13,837 nucleotides of DNA from Bacteroidia bacterium (lineage in GTDB: Bacteria > Bacteroidota > Bacteroidia > AKYH767-A > OLB10). The position numbers and the translations under genes are program-made. The notes beneath the pieces are model-generated. The model searched no databases, had not been told where the DNA came from, and was given only the letters and a program-made list of their open reading frames with translations. Positions 1 to 7,397 of this stretch are shown here, piece by piece. Numbering within the stretch: the stretch's first letter is position 1; each line of letters begins with the position of its first letter. The stretch covers positions 1 through 13,837 of the forward strand of contig JANWID010000145.1 in NCBI GenBank assembly GCA_025450095.1, written 5' to 3'.

Positions 1-357
1 ATTGTTAAAGTGGAATCCATTGGGGAAGCACACATCAGTGCCACTTTCAACAACATCATCATCAGCATAACCAATACTTCCGGCCAGGTGATTTCATGGG
101 CATCGGCAGGTAAGATGGGCTTCAAAGGCTCTAAGAAAAACACTCCTTACGCGGCACAGCTTGCTGCTCAGGATTGCGCTAAAGTAGCTTTCGATGCAGG
201 AATGCGTAAAGTGAAAGTGTTTGTGAAAGGCCCGGGATCCGGACGAGAGTCTGCAATTCGTACCCTGCACAACTCGGGACTTGAAGTGAGTGAAATCATG
301 GATAAGACTCCAATTCCGCACAATGGCTGCCGTCCCCCGAAACGCAGAAGGATCTAA
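1..357 (+). CDS. rpsK: 30S ribosomal protein S11, 5'-truncated by the window edge
   Basis: Ribosomal protein uS11 sits on the platform of the 30S subunit near the Shine-Dalgarno/anti-Shine-Dalgarno helix. The frame is open from base 1 ([11 protein letters not shown]), so the true start lies outside the window. A GTG at position 10 is an internal Val, not the start. About 118 residues are visible of a usual 125-130. Diagnostic segments are [30 protein letters not shown] and the C-terminal [13 protein letters not shown]. It is followed after 33 bases by rpsD in the standard alpha-operon order. Identification is certain; only the N-terminus is missing. Confidence 0.97.
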   Translation: MVKVESIGEAHISATFNNIIISITNTSGQVISWASAGKMGFKGSKKNTPYAAQLAAQDCAKVAFDAGMRKVKVFVKGPGSGRESAIRTLHNSGLEVSEIMDKTPIPHNGCRPPKRRRI

Positions 358-390
358 CAGAAAACTGATACATTAAGAAACAATAAATAC

Positions 391-996
391 ATGGCCAGGT
401 ACATCGGACCAAAATCCAAAATTGCCAGAAAATTCAGGGAAGCTATTTACGGCCCCGATAAAAATTTCGATAAGCGGAATTATCCTCCCGGACAACACGG
501 GCAGTCAAAAAAACGCTCTAAACTTTCTGAATATGCTACCCAGCTAAAAGAAAAGCAGAAAGTGAAATATACTTACGGTATTCTGGAACGCCAGTTTGCC
601 AAAACCTTTGATCGTGCTTCACGCAAGGAAGGGATTACCGGTGAAAACCTGCTTCAGTTGATTGAATCGCGTCTCGATAACGTGGTTTTTCGTCTCGGTA
701 TCGCACCAACCCGTTCAGCTGCCCGCCAGTTGGTTTCGCATTGTCATATCGTTGTTAACGGTAAGGTTGTGAATGTTTCTTCCTATACGCTCAAGGCGGG
801 AGATACTGTAGGTGTGCGCGAAAAATCAAAAGCTTCTCAGGTAATCAATGATTCTATTCGTTCACGAACTCACCGTCATTCCTGGTTGGAATGGGATGAA
901 AGCAAAATGGAAGGGAAATTCGTTAGTGCACCTGCCCGTGCCGATATTACCGAGAATATACGGGAACAATTGATTGTGGAATTATACTCCAAATAA
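391..996 (+). CDS. rpsD: 30S ribosomal protein S4
   Basis: uS4 is a primary 16S rRNA-binding protein that nucleates 30S body assembly; in other bacteria it also represses its own operon. The product has 201 residues, a normal length. The N-terminal part (about 1-93) starts [10 protein letters not shown]. It has only one Cys (C118), so it is the zinc-free form. Residues about 94-155 are the S4 RNA-binding fold ([11 protein letters not shown], then [10 protein letters not shown]). The C-terminal end [12 protein letters not shown] is typical. The start at 391 gives the canonical M-A-R-Y N-terminus. The leader is A-rich with no Shine-Dalgarno sequence. Confidence 0.97.
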   Translation: MARYIGPKSKIARKFREAIYGPDKNFDKRNYPPGQHGQSKKRSKLSEYATQLKEKQKVKYTYGILERQFAKTFDRASRKEGITGENLLQLIESRLDNVVFRLGIAPTRSAARQLVSHCHIVVNGKVVNVSSYTLKAGDTVGVREKSKASQVINDSIRSRTHRHSWLEWDESKMEGKFVSAPARADITENIREQLIVELYSK

Positions 997-1047
997 TCCG
1001 CTGTAATAACACCGGAAACAAATTAAGATTATAAACAAAACTAAAAG

Positions 1048-1052
1048 AAGGA
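1048..1052 (+). promoter_or_regulatory. Shine-Dalgarno-like AAGGA upstream of rpoA
   Basis: AAGGA lies 7 bases before the rpoA ATG, within AAAAGAAGGATATAAAC. It would pair with UCCUU of the 16S tail. Most other genes here have A-rich leaders without such a motif, which fits the rarity of Shine-Dalgarno use in Bacteroidota. The match is short (5 bases), so its role is inferred. Confidence 0.45.
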
Positions 1053-1059
1053 TATAAAC

Positions 1060-2052
1060 ATGGCAATATTAGCGTTTCAAAGACCGGACAAGGTGATCAT
1101 GCTGCAATCTAATGAGCACGTAGGCACTTTTGAATTCCGGCCACTGGAGCCCGGGTATGGTATTACAATCGGAAATGCGCTCAGGAGAATTCTCCTTTCA
1201 TCGCTCGAAGGTCATGCAATAACCACAGTAAAAATCTCAGGAGTTGATCATGAGTTTTCCACCATTAAAGGCGTTGTGGAAGACGTTACGGAAATGATCC
1301 TTAATCTGAAACAGGTTCGCTTTAAAAAGCAGATCGAATCAACGGATTCTGAAAAAGTCCAGGTTACCATTAACGGTAAGAATCAATTCACCGCCGGTGA
1401 TATAGCAAAACATACTTCCGCTTTCCAGGTTTTGAATCCTGACATGGTGATCTGCAACATGGAATCCAGTGTTAAGCTCCAGGTAGACATAACCATCGAC
1501 AAAGGTCGCGGTTACGTTCCTGCTGAAGAGAATAAATCGAACAGCTACCCGATTGGAACAATTGCGATTGATTCCATCTATACACCCATCCGGAATGTAC
1601 GTTACAACGTGGAGAACTATCGCGTTGAGCAGAAAACCGATTATGAAAAACTGATCCTGGAGATCGCTACTGATGGTTCTATTCATCCCAAAGATGCGTT
1701 GAAAGAAGCTGCAGAGATTCTCATACATCATTTCATGCTGTTCTCTGATGAGAAGATTACTTTGGAAAGCAAGCCCAAAACTCCGACTGAGGAATTTGAT
1801 GAATCTTCACTGCACATGCGACAGCTTCTTAAGACCAAGTTGGTTGATATGGATCTATCGGTACGTGCATTGAACTGCCTCAAGGCTGCTGATGTGGAAA
1901 CACTGGGTGACCTGGTATCTTATTCCAAGAACGACCTGCTTAAGTTTCGTAACTTCGGTAAGAAATCCCTCACCGAGCTGGAGGAACTGGTGCGCAGTAA
2001 GAATCTTAATTTCGGAATGAATGTTTCGAAATACAAACTCGAAAAAGACTAA
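1060..2052 (+). CDS. rpoA: DNA-directed RNA polymerase subunit alpha
   Basis: Alpha dimerises to scaffold assembly of RNA polymerase, and its C-terminal domain binds DNA and activators. The product has 330 residues, the usual length. The N-terminal assembly domain (about 1-235) carries [22 protein letters not shown] at 27-48. A linker (about 236-256) leads to the C-terminal domain with [12 protein letters not shown] (265-276) and F-G-K-K-S-L-T-E-L (299-307). R269 aligns with the UP-element-contacting Arg265 of E. coli alpha. It sits in the standard place between rpsD (63-base gap) and rplQ (42-base gap). The start at 1060 is supported by an AAGGA ribosome-binding-site-like motif. Confidence 0.98.
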   Translation: MAILAFQRPDKVIMLQSNEHVGTFEFRPLEPGYGITIGNALRRILLSSLEGHAITTVKISGVDHEFSTIKGVVEDVTEMILNLKQVRFKKQIESTDSEKVQVTINGKNQFTAGDIAKHTSAFQVLNPDMVICNMESSVKLQVDITIDKGRGYVPAEENKSNSYPIGTIAIDSIYTPIRNVRYNVENYRVEQKTDYEKLILEIATDGSIHPKDALKEAAEILIHHFMLFSDEKITLESKPKTPTEEFDESSLHMRQLLKTKLVDMDLSVRALNCLKAADVETLGDLVSYSKNDLLKFRNFGKKSLTELEELVRSKNLNFGMNVSKYKLEKD

Positions 2053-2094
2053 TTTTTAACGATACCCTTCCGGGGGAGAAAAGAAAGCAATACA

Positions 2095-2616
2095 ATGCGT
2101 CACGGTAAAAAAATAAATCATTTAGGCAGGACCAATAGCCACAGGGAAGCTATGCTTTCAAATATGGCATCCTCGCTGATCATAAGCAAGAGAATCAACA
2201 CTACGGTTGCAAAGGCTAAGGCACTTCGTAGATGGGTGGAACCAATCATTACCAAATCAAAAACTGATTCGACTCATAGCCGCAGAATGGTATTCAGCTA
2301 TTTGCAGAACAAAGATGCGGTAACTGAACTCTTCCGTGAAGTGGCTGGAAAAATCGGAGAGCGCCCGGGTGGTTATACCCGGATCATCAAAACCGGCAAC
2401 CGGTTGGGAGATGCTGCTGAAATGTGCATGATGGAGCTGGTGGATTTCAACACCCTTTATGTGAAAGAAACCGGGGCTCCGAAAAAGGCTAAGACAACTC
2501 GTCGTGGTCGTGCCAAAAAAGCAGAAGCTGCAGCAACTGATAAAACTGCGGCTCCGAAAAAGAAAAAAGCAAAAACTGATAAATCGGAACCTGAAACTTC
2601 GTCATCTGAAGAATAA
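2095..2616 (+). CDS. rplQ: 50S ribosomal protein L17 with a basic/acidic C-terminal tail
   Basis: bL17 is a 50S protein near the exit-tunnel side of the large subunit. The 173-residue product starts [13 protein letters not shown] and carries the family signature [10 protein letters not shown] and [11 protein letters not shown]. The fold ends near residue 125 (E-L-V-D-F-N). Residues about 130-173 form a low-complexity tail, first Lys/Ala/Arg-rich, then Ser/Glu-rich, absent from the 127-residue E. coli protein. Such tails are common in Bacteroidota L17. It is the last gene of the ribosomal operon and is followed by a hairpin terminator. Confidence 0.97.
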   Translation: MRHGKKINHLGRTNSHREAMLSNMASSLIISKRINTTVAKAKALRRWVEPIITKSKTDSTHSRRMVFSYLQNKDAVTELFREVAGKIGERPGGYTRIIKTGNRLGDAAEMCMMELVDFNTLYVKETGAPKKAKTTRRGRAKKAEAAATDKTAAPKKKKAKTDKSEPETSSSEE

Positions 2617-2640
2617 AATGCCGGTTCTCAACCATCAAAG

Positions 2641-2673
2641 AAAGGATAAAGCGAAGGCTGTATCCTTTTTTTT
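2641..2673 (+). terminator. Intrinsic terminator of the rpsK-rplQ operon
   Basis: AAAGGATA (2641-2648) pairs perfectly with TATCCTTT (2661-2668). Inside, AGC (2650-2652) pairs with GCT (2657-2659) around a GAAG tetraloop, after one A/G mismatch. A T-run follows directly (to 2673), and A residues before the stem can extend the pairing. The hairpin lies 24 bases after the rplQ stop and 25 bases before carA, so it ends the ribosomal operon. Confidence 0.85.
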
Positions 2674-2676
2674 ATT

Positions 2677-2684
2677 TTAATTTG
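2677..2684 (+). promoter_or_regulatory. Weak candidate -7 element for carA
   Basis: TTAATTTG matches the Bacteroidota -7 consensus TAnnTTTG except for one base. It lies about 14 bases upstream of the carA ATG, giving a very short leader. No clear TTG -33 element was found at the expected spacing. The preceding terminator makes a separate promoter for carA plausible, but this assignment is tentative. Confidence 0.3.
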
Positions 2685-2698
2685 CAAAACTTTCCCTG

Positions 2699-3823
2699 AT
2701 GAAATATACCCAGAAATCTCCTGCAATTCTGCTACTCGCCGATGGTACCGTTTTTTATGGAAAATCAGCGGGGAAAGTAGGAACTGCAACAGGTGAAATC
2801 TGTTTCAATACCGGTATGACCGGCTACCAGGAAGTATTTACAGATCCGTCATACAAAGGACAGCTCCTGCTGGCAACTAATGTGCATATCGGAAACTATG
2901 GGATCAGGTATGATGAGGCGGAATCAGACTCCATAAAAATCGCCGGACTCATTTGCAGAAATTTCAGTTTGTATTTTTCGCGCAAACAGGCCGATACGTC
3001 ACTCAATGATTATTTTATTGAGCAACATATGGTAGTGATCACGGAGGTCGATACACGGGCTCTGGTGCGTCATATTCGGGATAAAGGTGCAATGAATGCC
3101 GTTATCTCTTCCGAGGTTCTTGAAGTTGAGAAACTGAGGGCAATCCTGGCTAAAGTTCCATCCATGGAAGGTCTCGAACTATCGTCTACCGTTTCTACAC
3201 CGAAACCATATTACTACGGTAATGCCAGTGCGAAATACAAGGTCGCCGTTCTGGACGAAGGTGTTAAGATCAATACGCTTCGCTGTTTATCCGACCGCGA
3301 TTGTTATGTGAGAGTGTATCCATACAATGCAACTTTCGAAGAAATAAACCAATGGAATCCTGATGGTATCCTGGTCTCTAACGGACCCGGTGATCCTGCT
3401 GTGATGCCTCAGGTAGTAAAAACAATACAGGATATTCTTGCCAACGACAAACCAATATTCGGAATTTGCCTGGGACACCAGCTGCTCGCGGAAGCTTGTG
3501 GCATTTCCACTTTTAAAATGTTCAACGGGCACCGCGGTATAAATCCTCCTGTGAAGAATACAGCACGCAATCATTCCGAAGTTACTTCACAGAATCATGG
3601 ATTTGCTATCAGCAGGGAAGACGTTGAAAAATCGGATACCGTAGAAATTACACACGTCAATTTAAATGATAACTCCGTGGAAGGTATCCGTGTAAAAAAT
3701 AAACAGGCTTTTTCAGTGCAATACCACCCTGAATCCGCTCCCGGACCGGATGATTCCCGTTATCTTTTTGATGAGTTTGTGAAGTCGTTGACGGTGAAAA
3801 AGAATTCACCGGTTATTGCATAA
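2699..3823 (+). CDS. carA: Carbamoyl-phosphate synthase small (glutaminase) subunit
   Basis: CarA hydrolyses glutamine and passes ammonia to CarB for carbamoyl phosphate, the precursor of arginine and pyrimidines. The product has 374 residues, normal for the family. The N-terminal CPSase small-chain domain (about 8-140) contains F-N-T-G-M-T-G-Y-Q-E (36-45) and D-P-S-Y-K-G-Q (49-55). The class I glutamine amidotransferase domain (about 180-365) has nucleophile Cys257 in G-I-C-L-G-H-Q, the Q-N-H-G-F-A motif (298-303), and catalytic His343 and Glu345 in Q-Y-H-P-E. All catalytic residues are present. It starts 82 bases after rplQ, a common Bacteroidota neighbour. carB is not in the window, and the next gene is on the opposite strand. 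Confidence 0.97.
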   Translation: MKYTQKSPAILLLADGTVFYGKSAGKVGTATGEICFNTGMTGYQEVFTDPSYKGQLLLATNVHIGNYGIRYDEAESDSIKIAGLICRNFSLYFSRKQADTSLNDYFIEQHMVVITEVDTRALVRHIRDKGAMNAVISSEVLEVEKLRAILAKVPSMEGLELSSTVSTPKPYYYGNASAKYKVAVLDEGVKINTLRCLSDRDCYVRVYPYNATFEEINQWNPDGILVSNGPGDPAVMPQVVKTIQDILANDKPIFGICLGHQLLAEACGISTFKMFNGHRGINPPVKNTARNHSEVTSQNHGFAISREDVEKSDTVEITHVNLNDNSVEGIRVKNKQAFSVQYHPESAPGPDDSRYLFDEFVKSLTVKKNSPVIA

Positions 3824-3831
3824 GTTCTCAT

Positions 3832-3896
3832 GTCATAGTTCGGCTCCACTGCAGTACATCTTTCGATGATATGCAGGGCACGGCGCTCACTATGAC
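3832..3896. repeat. Nested palindrome between convergent carA and aqpZ
   Basis: The outer arms GTCATAGT (3832-3839) and ACTATGAC (3889-3896) are perfect reverse complements. Inside, CTGCA (3849-3853) pairs with TGCAG (3872-3876), and CATC (3857-3860) with GATG (3865-3868) around TTTC. A further small hairpin, CTCTTT-TGT-AAAGAG, follows at 3897-3911. It lies just past the carA stop and 25 bases from the aqpZ stop, so it could act as a bidirectional termination or mRNA-end structure. It lacks a strong T-run and may instead be a dispersed intergenic repeat. Confidence 0.6.
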
Positions 3897-3921
3897 CTCT
3901 TTTGTAAAGAGATATCAAACT

Positions 3922-4629
3922 TTAATTCTTAGGTTGAATTAAATTTTTCCAGACCAGTGCGGATGTAATGGCTCCCAGAATTGGTGCTACGATAAACAGC
4001 CATAATTGTGATAATGCCATTCCCTGTGCAAATACCGCAGAACCTATGCTTCTTGCCGGGTTGAGTGATGAACCGGAAACGGGAATAATCGCCAGGTGAA
4101 TCATCGTCAACGATAATCCGATGGCCAGACCTGCCGCCGTACTGTTGCCCCATTTCGAAGTACTTCCAAATATAACGAGCAGGAAAATAAATGTAAAAAC
4201 GAACTCTGCAATAAATGCCGCAGTGGTATTATAATTTCCCCCGTAACCGGGCCCCCATCCGGTGCTTGCCATTCCCCATTCACCAATACCTGAATAGTCG
4301 CCCTTATTTGAAACTATCAGGAACAAAATTCCGACTCCAAGGATAGCACCTGCAATCTGTGCAATGATGTACGAAATGGCATCTTTTGTTGAAATATTCC
4401 CTGCAACAAGCATCCCTATTGTAATAGCAGGATTGATATGACAACCTGAGATTCCTCCGATCGCATATGCCATGGATACCACAGCTAATCCGAATGCAAG
4501 CGCAATCCCCAGCATTCCAATACCTGAAATAGGATTATCGGGCAGATTTGCACCTGAAATCACGACTGCACCGCAACCACAAAGTAAGAGCACCATAGTG
4601 CCCAATAATTCAGCTGTAAATTTGTTCAT
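3922..4629 (-). CDS. aqpZ: Aquaporin Z-type water channel (MIP family)
   Basis: This is an inner-membrane channel expected to conduct water. The product has 235 residues, the usual size, with six membrane helices and two re-entrant half-helices. The two pore motifs are N-P-A at 66-68 (S-G-C-H-I-N-P-A) and 190-192 (G-S-S-L-N-P-A-R). Alignment to E. coli AqpZ places the selectivity filter at F46, H178, S187 and R193, where AqpZ has Phe, His, Thr and Arg. The bulky Phe plus His argue for a water channel rather than a glycerol facilitator. The insertion at about 108-135 (rich in Gly and Trp) matches the extended loop of AqpZ-type proteins. It is a single gene, convergent with carA; no clear promoter was recognised. 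Confidence 0.93.
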   Translation of the reverse strand: MNKFTAELLGTMVLLLCGCGAVVISGANLPDNPISGIGMLGIALAFGLAVVSMAYAIGGISGCHINPAITIGMLVAGNISTKDAISYIIAQIAGAILGVGILFLIVSNKGDYSGIGEWGMASTGWGPGYGGNYNTTAAFIAEFVFTFIFLLVIFGSTSKWGNSTAAGLAIGLSLTMIHLAIIPVSGSSLNPARSIGSAVFAQGMALSQLWLFIVAPILGAITSALVWKNLIQPKN

Positions 4630-4684
4630 GAGATTAGTTTTTAGAGTTTCCAGTTAAAAGTAAAAAAATTCCGGAAACAATGGA

Positions 4685-4754
4685 TGATTTGGTGATTTGG
4701 TAATTTGGTAATTGGACAATCAGCACATTACCAAATTACCAAATCACCAAATCA
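4685..4754. repeat. Perfect 28-bp inverted repeat made of 8-bp units
   Basis: The left arm 4685-4712 and right arm 4727-4754 are exact reverse complements over 28 bases, with a 14-base loop (4713-4726). Each arm is itself a tandem array of the octamer GATTTGGT/AATTTGGT, about three units and a remainder. It lies between the aqpZ start and the end of the T9SS-protein gene, both on the minus strand. It would form a strong AT-rich hairpin in the RNA but has no adjacent T-run. It resembles a dispersed intergenic repeat; a transcript-end role is possible. Confidence 0.9.
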
Positions 4755-4768
4755 CTCAATCGCATCGG

Positions 4769-6391
4769 CTACAACATCCGGACAAACTTTGTAATCCAGG
4801 AAGTATTATTCCTATTGTTCACTTTCAAAACATATAGGCCTTGCGGCAGTTTCGAAATATCAATGTTTGTATTTTCTGAAAGAAGTAATTCCGACATCAC
4901 AACTTTTCCGGAAATGTCGCGGATTTCTGCATAATAATCTGAAGTTTTGCCCGCCAGAAAATCTATATGCAGAATTTCGTTTGCCGGATTCGGATAAAAA
5001 GTGAATGGGAGGGATGTCAATTCTTCAATTGAAGTGGAAGTACAAAGTGTACTGTCGGGCAACACCAGGCTGGAATCATTTAATGTAACCGCCATCTGGA
5101 GTGCATTTGAGATGGAGAATACGGTACCTTGAAAATAGTTATATATAAAATTGGAAGAGCTGCCACCAAAAGCGGGAATACCCTGGTTACATCCAGATTG
5201 ACCGGCTGAATCCGTTTTAACTAGTGTCATAAAAATTCCGGGATTGGTATACGCCCGGTAACCGGTAAGCGCATAACCGCCATCAGAGACGCGAATAGCA
5301 TCGAACCCATAACCACCGTTGTTAACCGGAGGGTTACTGAAATTTCCATAATAATAACACCAGTTGGAATTCAAATTGGAATCAGTTTCGATTAATAAAG
5401 GGTAATAGTTTCCCATCGTTCCTCCTATAATATAACCACCGCCAGGTTGTTCTTTTATACTGTAGGCTTTGCCATCACCTGTATTTAATGAGTAAATTTT
5501 TCCTCCAAGGTAATTTCCAACAGAATCTGTCTTCAGAACAAAAGGCGAGTAAGCATAAAAGAGATTTTGAAAATTTCCACCACTTCCTCCAGCTATTAAA
5601 AGATCACCTTCTTCGTTTTGAAATAAATCATATGCATAAGTAACATCATCAGAAACGGAGCTGTTCATTACCTGGTAGTAATGAGCATACATCGTACTTC
5701 CAGACGGGCTTACGATATATAAAACAGCTGCGGTATCTGGTGTAACTAAATCATCGGACATGCCCAATACGGCATAACTGCTGTCGCGTTTCTGAATTAC
5801 CGCACGTCCCATATCGGAATACACATTTGCGGTTCCGTAAAGATTAGACCATTCTATGATTCCTGAGCTGTCAGTTTTTACAAGAAACATTTCTCCAAAA
5901 GTGGAGGTTCCCGTAACAATAAAACCATGGTCATAGGTTTCTTTAACTCCGTAGGCAGCATCTATTCCACCAAATTCAAGTATCTGGCTCCAGATCATGT
6001 TGCCAACACTATCGATTTTTAACAGTAATGCACAATCGTAATCGTTTGGAATAATTCCACCATAACTGCTGGTGTATCCTGCGAGAATATATCCGCCATC
6101 ATGAGTGTTGTCCATCGAATATGCATCATCATACCAGATTCCACCATATAATTTCGACCAGATAACATTTCCCGAATAATCAGTTTTGGTGACCATGATA
6201 TCCGAAGAATTAGCGAAATTGTAGGATCCGCAAATAATGTAACCGTTATCCGCCTCAATTATCTTGTAACCTATTTCGTTTCCAAAACCATAATGTTTCT
6301 GAAAAGTGATTTGGGCGGAAACTGATTTCCACAGGCATAACAAGAAGAACGAAATAAAAAATAATCCTGATAACCAAAATCGCAATTTCAT
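4769..6391 (-). CDS. Secreted repeat protein with T9SS type A C-terminal sorting domain
   Basis: This is a 540-residue exported protein of unknown specific function. A signal peptide is visible: basic K3 and R4, a hydrophobic core at about 6-20, and likely cleavage after S-V-S-A (26|27). The middle (about 35-430) is built from degenerate 50-60-residue repeats of the type G-G-Y-I-(x)-G, then L-L-(x)-K-T-D-S-(x)-G-N-(x)-(x)-W-S and Y-G-G-(x)-D-A-Y, a beta-propeller-like pattern. The last 78 residues (about 463-540) are a T9SS sorting domain: F-Y-P-N-P-A-N-E, then I-R-D-I-S-G-K-V, L-P-Q-G-L-Y-V-L-K-V and a C-terminal K-F-V-R-M-L. The protein should cross the outer membrane and be surface-attached or released. 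No enzyme motif was recognised, and no T9SS machinery gene is nearby. Confidence 0.9.
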   Translation of the reverse strand: MKLRFWLSGLFFISFFLLCLWKSVSAQITFQKHYGFGNEIGYKIIEADNGYIICGSYNFANSSDIMVTKTDYSGNVIWSKLYGGIWYDDAYSMDNTHDGGYILAGYTSSYGGIIPNDYDCALLLKIDSVGNMIWSQILEFGGIDAAYGVKETYDHGFIVTGTSTFGEMFLVKTDSSGIIEWSNLYGTANVYSDMGRAVIQKRDSSYAVLGMSDDLVTPDTAAVLYIVSPSGSTMYAHYYQVMNSSVSDDVTYAYDLFQNEEGDLLIAGGSGGNFQNLFYAYSPFVLKTDSVGNYLGGKIYSLNTGDGKAYSIKEQPGGGYIIGGTMGNYYPLLIETDSNLNSNWCYYYGNFSNPPVNNGGYGFDAIRVSDGGYALTGYRAYTNPGIFMTLVKTDSAGQSGCNQGIPAFGGSSSNFIYNYFQGTVFSISNALQMAVTLNDSSLVLPDSTLCTSTSIEELTSLPFTFYPNPANEILHIDFLAGKTSDYYAEIRDISGKVVMSELLLSENTNIDISKLPQGLYVLKVNNRNNTSWITKFVRML

Positions 6392-6487
6392 ATTCCGGAA
6401 AATATTTAATGGAAAGAGAATGAAAAGTTAATAGTAAAAGAGTGAATTACAAAATACGGAAATGAGGTGGTGGAAGAAAGATGCCTG

Positions 6488-6868
6488 TTACTTCCTGCCA
6501 ATAATCCGCTTCCGGTGCTTTGATCCCCAGGTATGCAGCTCCTGAATCAGAGGCTTTAATGTTTTACCATAAGGTGTCAGTTCATACTCCACCATTACAG
6601 GTATGGAGTCGTAAACACGTCGCACCGCCAGATCATTCATCTCCAGATCTTTTAGCTCTTTTGAAAGCATTTTCGGAGTCAATCCGGGCAATTCCCGCTG
6701 GATCTGCTTAAATCGTTTCTTTCCAAAAGTTAAAGAAAGGATAATCTGCAACTTCCATTTACCGCCCAGTACATCCAGCGCATCCTGAACCGGCAACAGT
6801 TGTTTTGTACATTCTGCAGAAGAAATATGTTCCGGACATTTTCGCTTATCGTGGTCCTGCTCGCTCAT
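6488..6868 (-). CDS. HxlR-family winged-helix transcriptional regulator
   Basis: HxlR (DUF24) proteins are dimeric MarR-like regulators that often sense electrophiles, quinones or disulfide stress through a Cys near the N-terminus. The product is 126 residues when started at 6868. Core motifs are L-D-V-L-G-G-K-W-K-L-Q-I-I (33-45), F-K-Q-I-Q-R-E-L-P-G-L-T-P-K-M-L-S (recognition helix) and V-E-Y-E-L-T-P-Y-G-K-T-L (wing). Cys11 and Cys20 lie just before the helix leading to G-G-K-W; Cys20 is the better candidate sensor. An in-frame ATG at 6937 would add 23 residues but would place the TACCTTTGC promoter box inside the gene, so the M-S-E-Q start is preferred. It is divergent from the DoxX/LLM operon, which it probably controls. 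Confidence 0.9.
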   Translation of the reverse strand: MSEQDHDKRKCPEHISSAECTKQLLPVQDALDVLGGKWKLQIILSLTFGKKRFKQIQRELPGLTPKMLSKELKDLEMNDLAVRRVYDSIPVMVEYELTPYGKTLKPLIQELHTWGSKHRKRIIGRK

Positions 6869-6871
6869 AAT

Positions 6872-6880
6872 GCAAAGGTA
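6872..6880 (-). promoter_or_regulatory. Candidate -7 element of the HxlR regulator gene
   Basis: On the minus strand this reads TACCTTTGC, an exact match to the Bacteroidota TAnnTTTG box. It ends three bases before the ATG at 6868, implying a leaderless or very short-leader mRNA. No TTG -33 element was found at the usual spacing. Confidence 0.5.
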
Positions 6881-6911
6881 ATTTATTAATTCGATTCCTG
6901 GCGGAATGCCG

Positions 6912-6965
6912 GTATACTGGAGGAAACCGGTATACAATAGGAAAGCAGTATAAAAAGTATACTAA
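6912..6965. promoter_or_regulatory. Phased GTATA boxes, likely operator of the HxlR regulator
   Basis: GTATA begins at 6912, 6930 and 6948, exactly 18 bases apart, and again at 6957. The first two 18-base units share GTATAC and AGGAAA (13 of 18 positions identical). The last two boxes form a perfect dyad, AGTATA (6947-6952), 5-base spacer, TATACT (6958-6963). This is similar in layout to the short dyads bound by HxlR-family dimers. It lies between the two divergent promoters and 9 bases upstream of the doxX -7 box, where a bound dimer would block RNA polymerase. Confidence 0.6.
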
Positions 6966-6972
6966 GTTGACT

Positions 6973-6980
6973 TAATTTTG
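6973..6980 (+). promoter_or_regulatory. -7 element of the DoxX/LLM operon
   Basis: TAATTTTG is an exact match to TAnnTTTG, placed 38 bases before the ATG at 7019. The region where a -33 TTG would sit is instead occupied by the AGTATA/TATACT dyad. Absence of a good -33 element is common at regulated promoters, but this is inference. Confidence 0.55.
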
Positions 6981-7018
6981 TACCGTCATTATAAATTAAC
7001 ATTTAAAAAATTAAAATC

Positions 7019-7393
7019 ATGTCAGAAAAAGCAAAACGCATTATCTCCATCATACTGATGGTCATTGCATCCGCAATGTTAGTATTCAGTGCTATCATGA
7101 AGCTTACAGGAGCGGAACAAATAGTATCGGGTCTCACACAAGCCGGGTTAGGAAATTATATCAGCCTGATCGGTGTCATGGAATTATTGTCGGTGGCGCT
7201 CTTCCTGTTTCCTAAAACTTTTAAGATTGGATTTCTGCTGGTCACATCCTTTCTGGGAGGAGCACTTTCAATTGAGCTGGCTGCAGGACAACCTCCCATG
7301 GCAGCTGTATTTCTTACTGTTGTTTGGGTTTCTGCATACCTTCGCAATAAGTACCTTTTCGTAAGTCGGGAAGTAAAAACAGATTTGGTATAA
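7019..7393 (+). CDS. DoxX-like small membrane protein
   Basis: This is a 124-residue integral membrane protein of the DoxX/DoxX-like superfamily, whose members often accompany redox enzymes and stress regulators; the biochemical role is generally unclear. Four hydrophobic helices are visible at about 8-27, 46-64, 68-88 and 93-108. A conserved-looking G-V-M-E-L segment lies at the start of helix 2, and F-L-G-G-A-L-S-I-E-L at the end of helix 3 matches the Gly-Gly-Ala pattern of the family. The leader is A-rich without a Shine-Dalgarno sequence. The stop is four bases before the next ATG, so it is co-transcribed and probably translationally coupled with the LLM oxidoreductase. Confidence 0.8.
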   Translation: MSEKAKRIISIILMVIASAMLVFSAIMKLTGAEQIVSGLTQAGLGNYISLIGVMELLSVALFLFPKTFKIGFLLVTSFLGGALSIELAAGQPPMAAVFLTVVWVSAYLRNKYLFVSREVKTDLV

Positions 7394-7397
7394 CATT

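Noticed and set aside
1339..1731. 130-codon open frame opposite rpoA
   Set aside because: It lies wholly inside a conserved housekeeping gene and has no recognisable domain. The same applies to antisense frames in carA, hppA and the permease.
4685..4754. CRISPR-like repeat
   Set aside because: The units are contiguous 8-mers in inverted arms with no unique spacers of constant size and no cas genes.
6869..6937. Upstream ATG giving a 149-residue HxlR regulator
   Set aside because: The extra residues do not resemble the family, and the extension covers a perfect TAnnTTTG box. The start at 6868 fits better.
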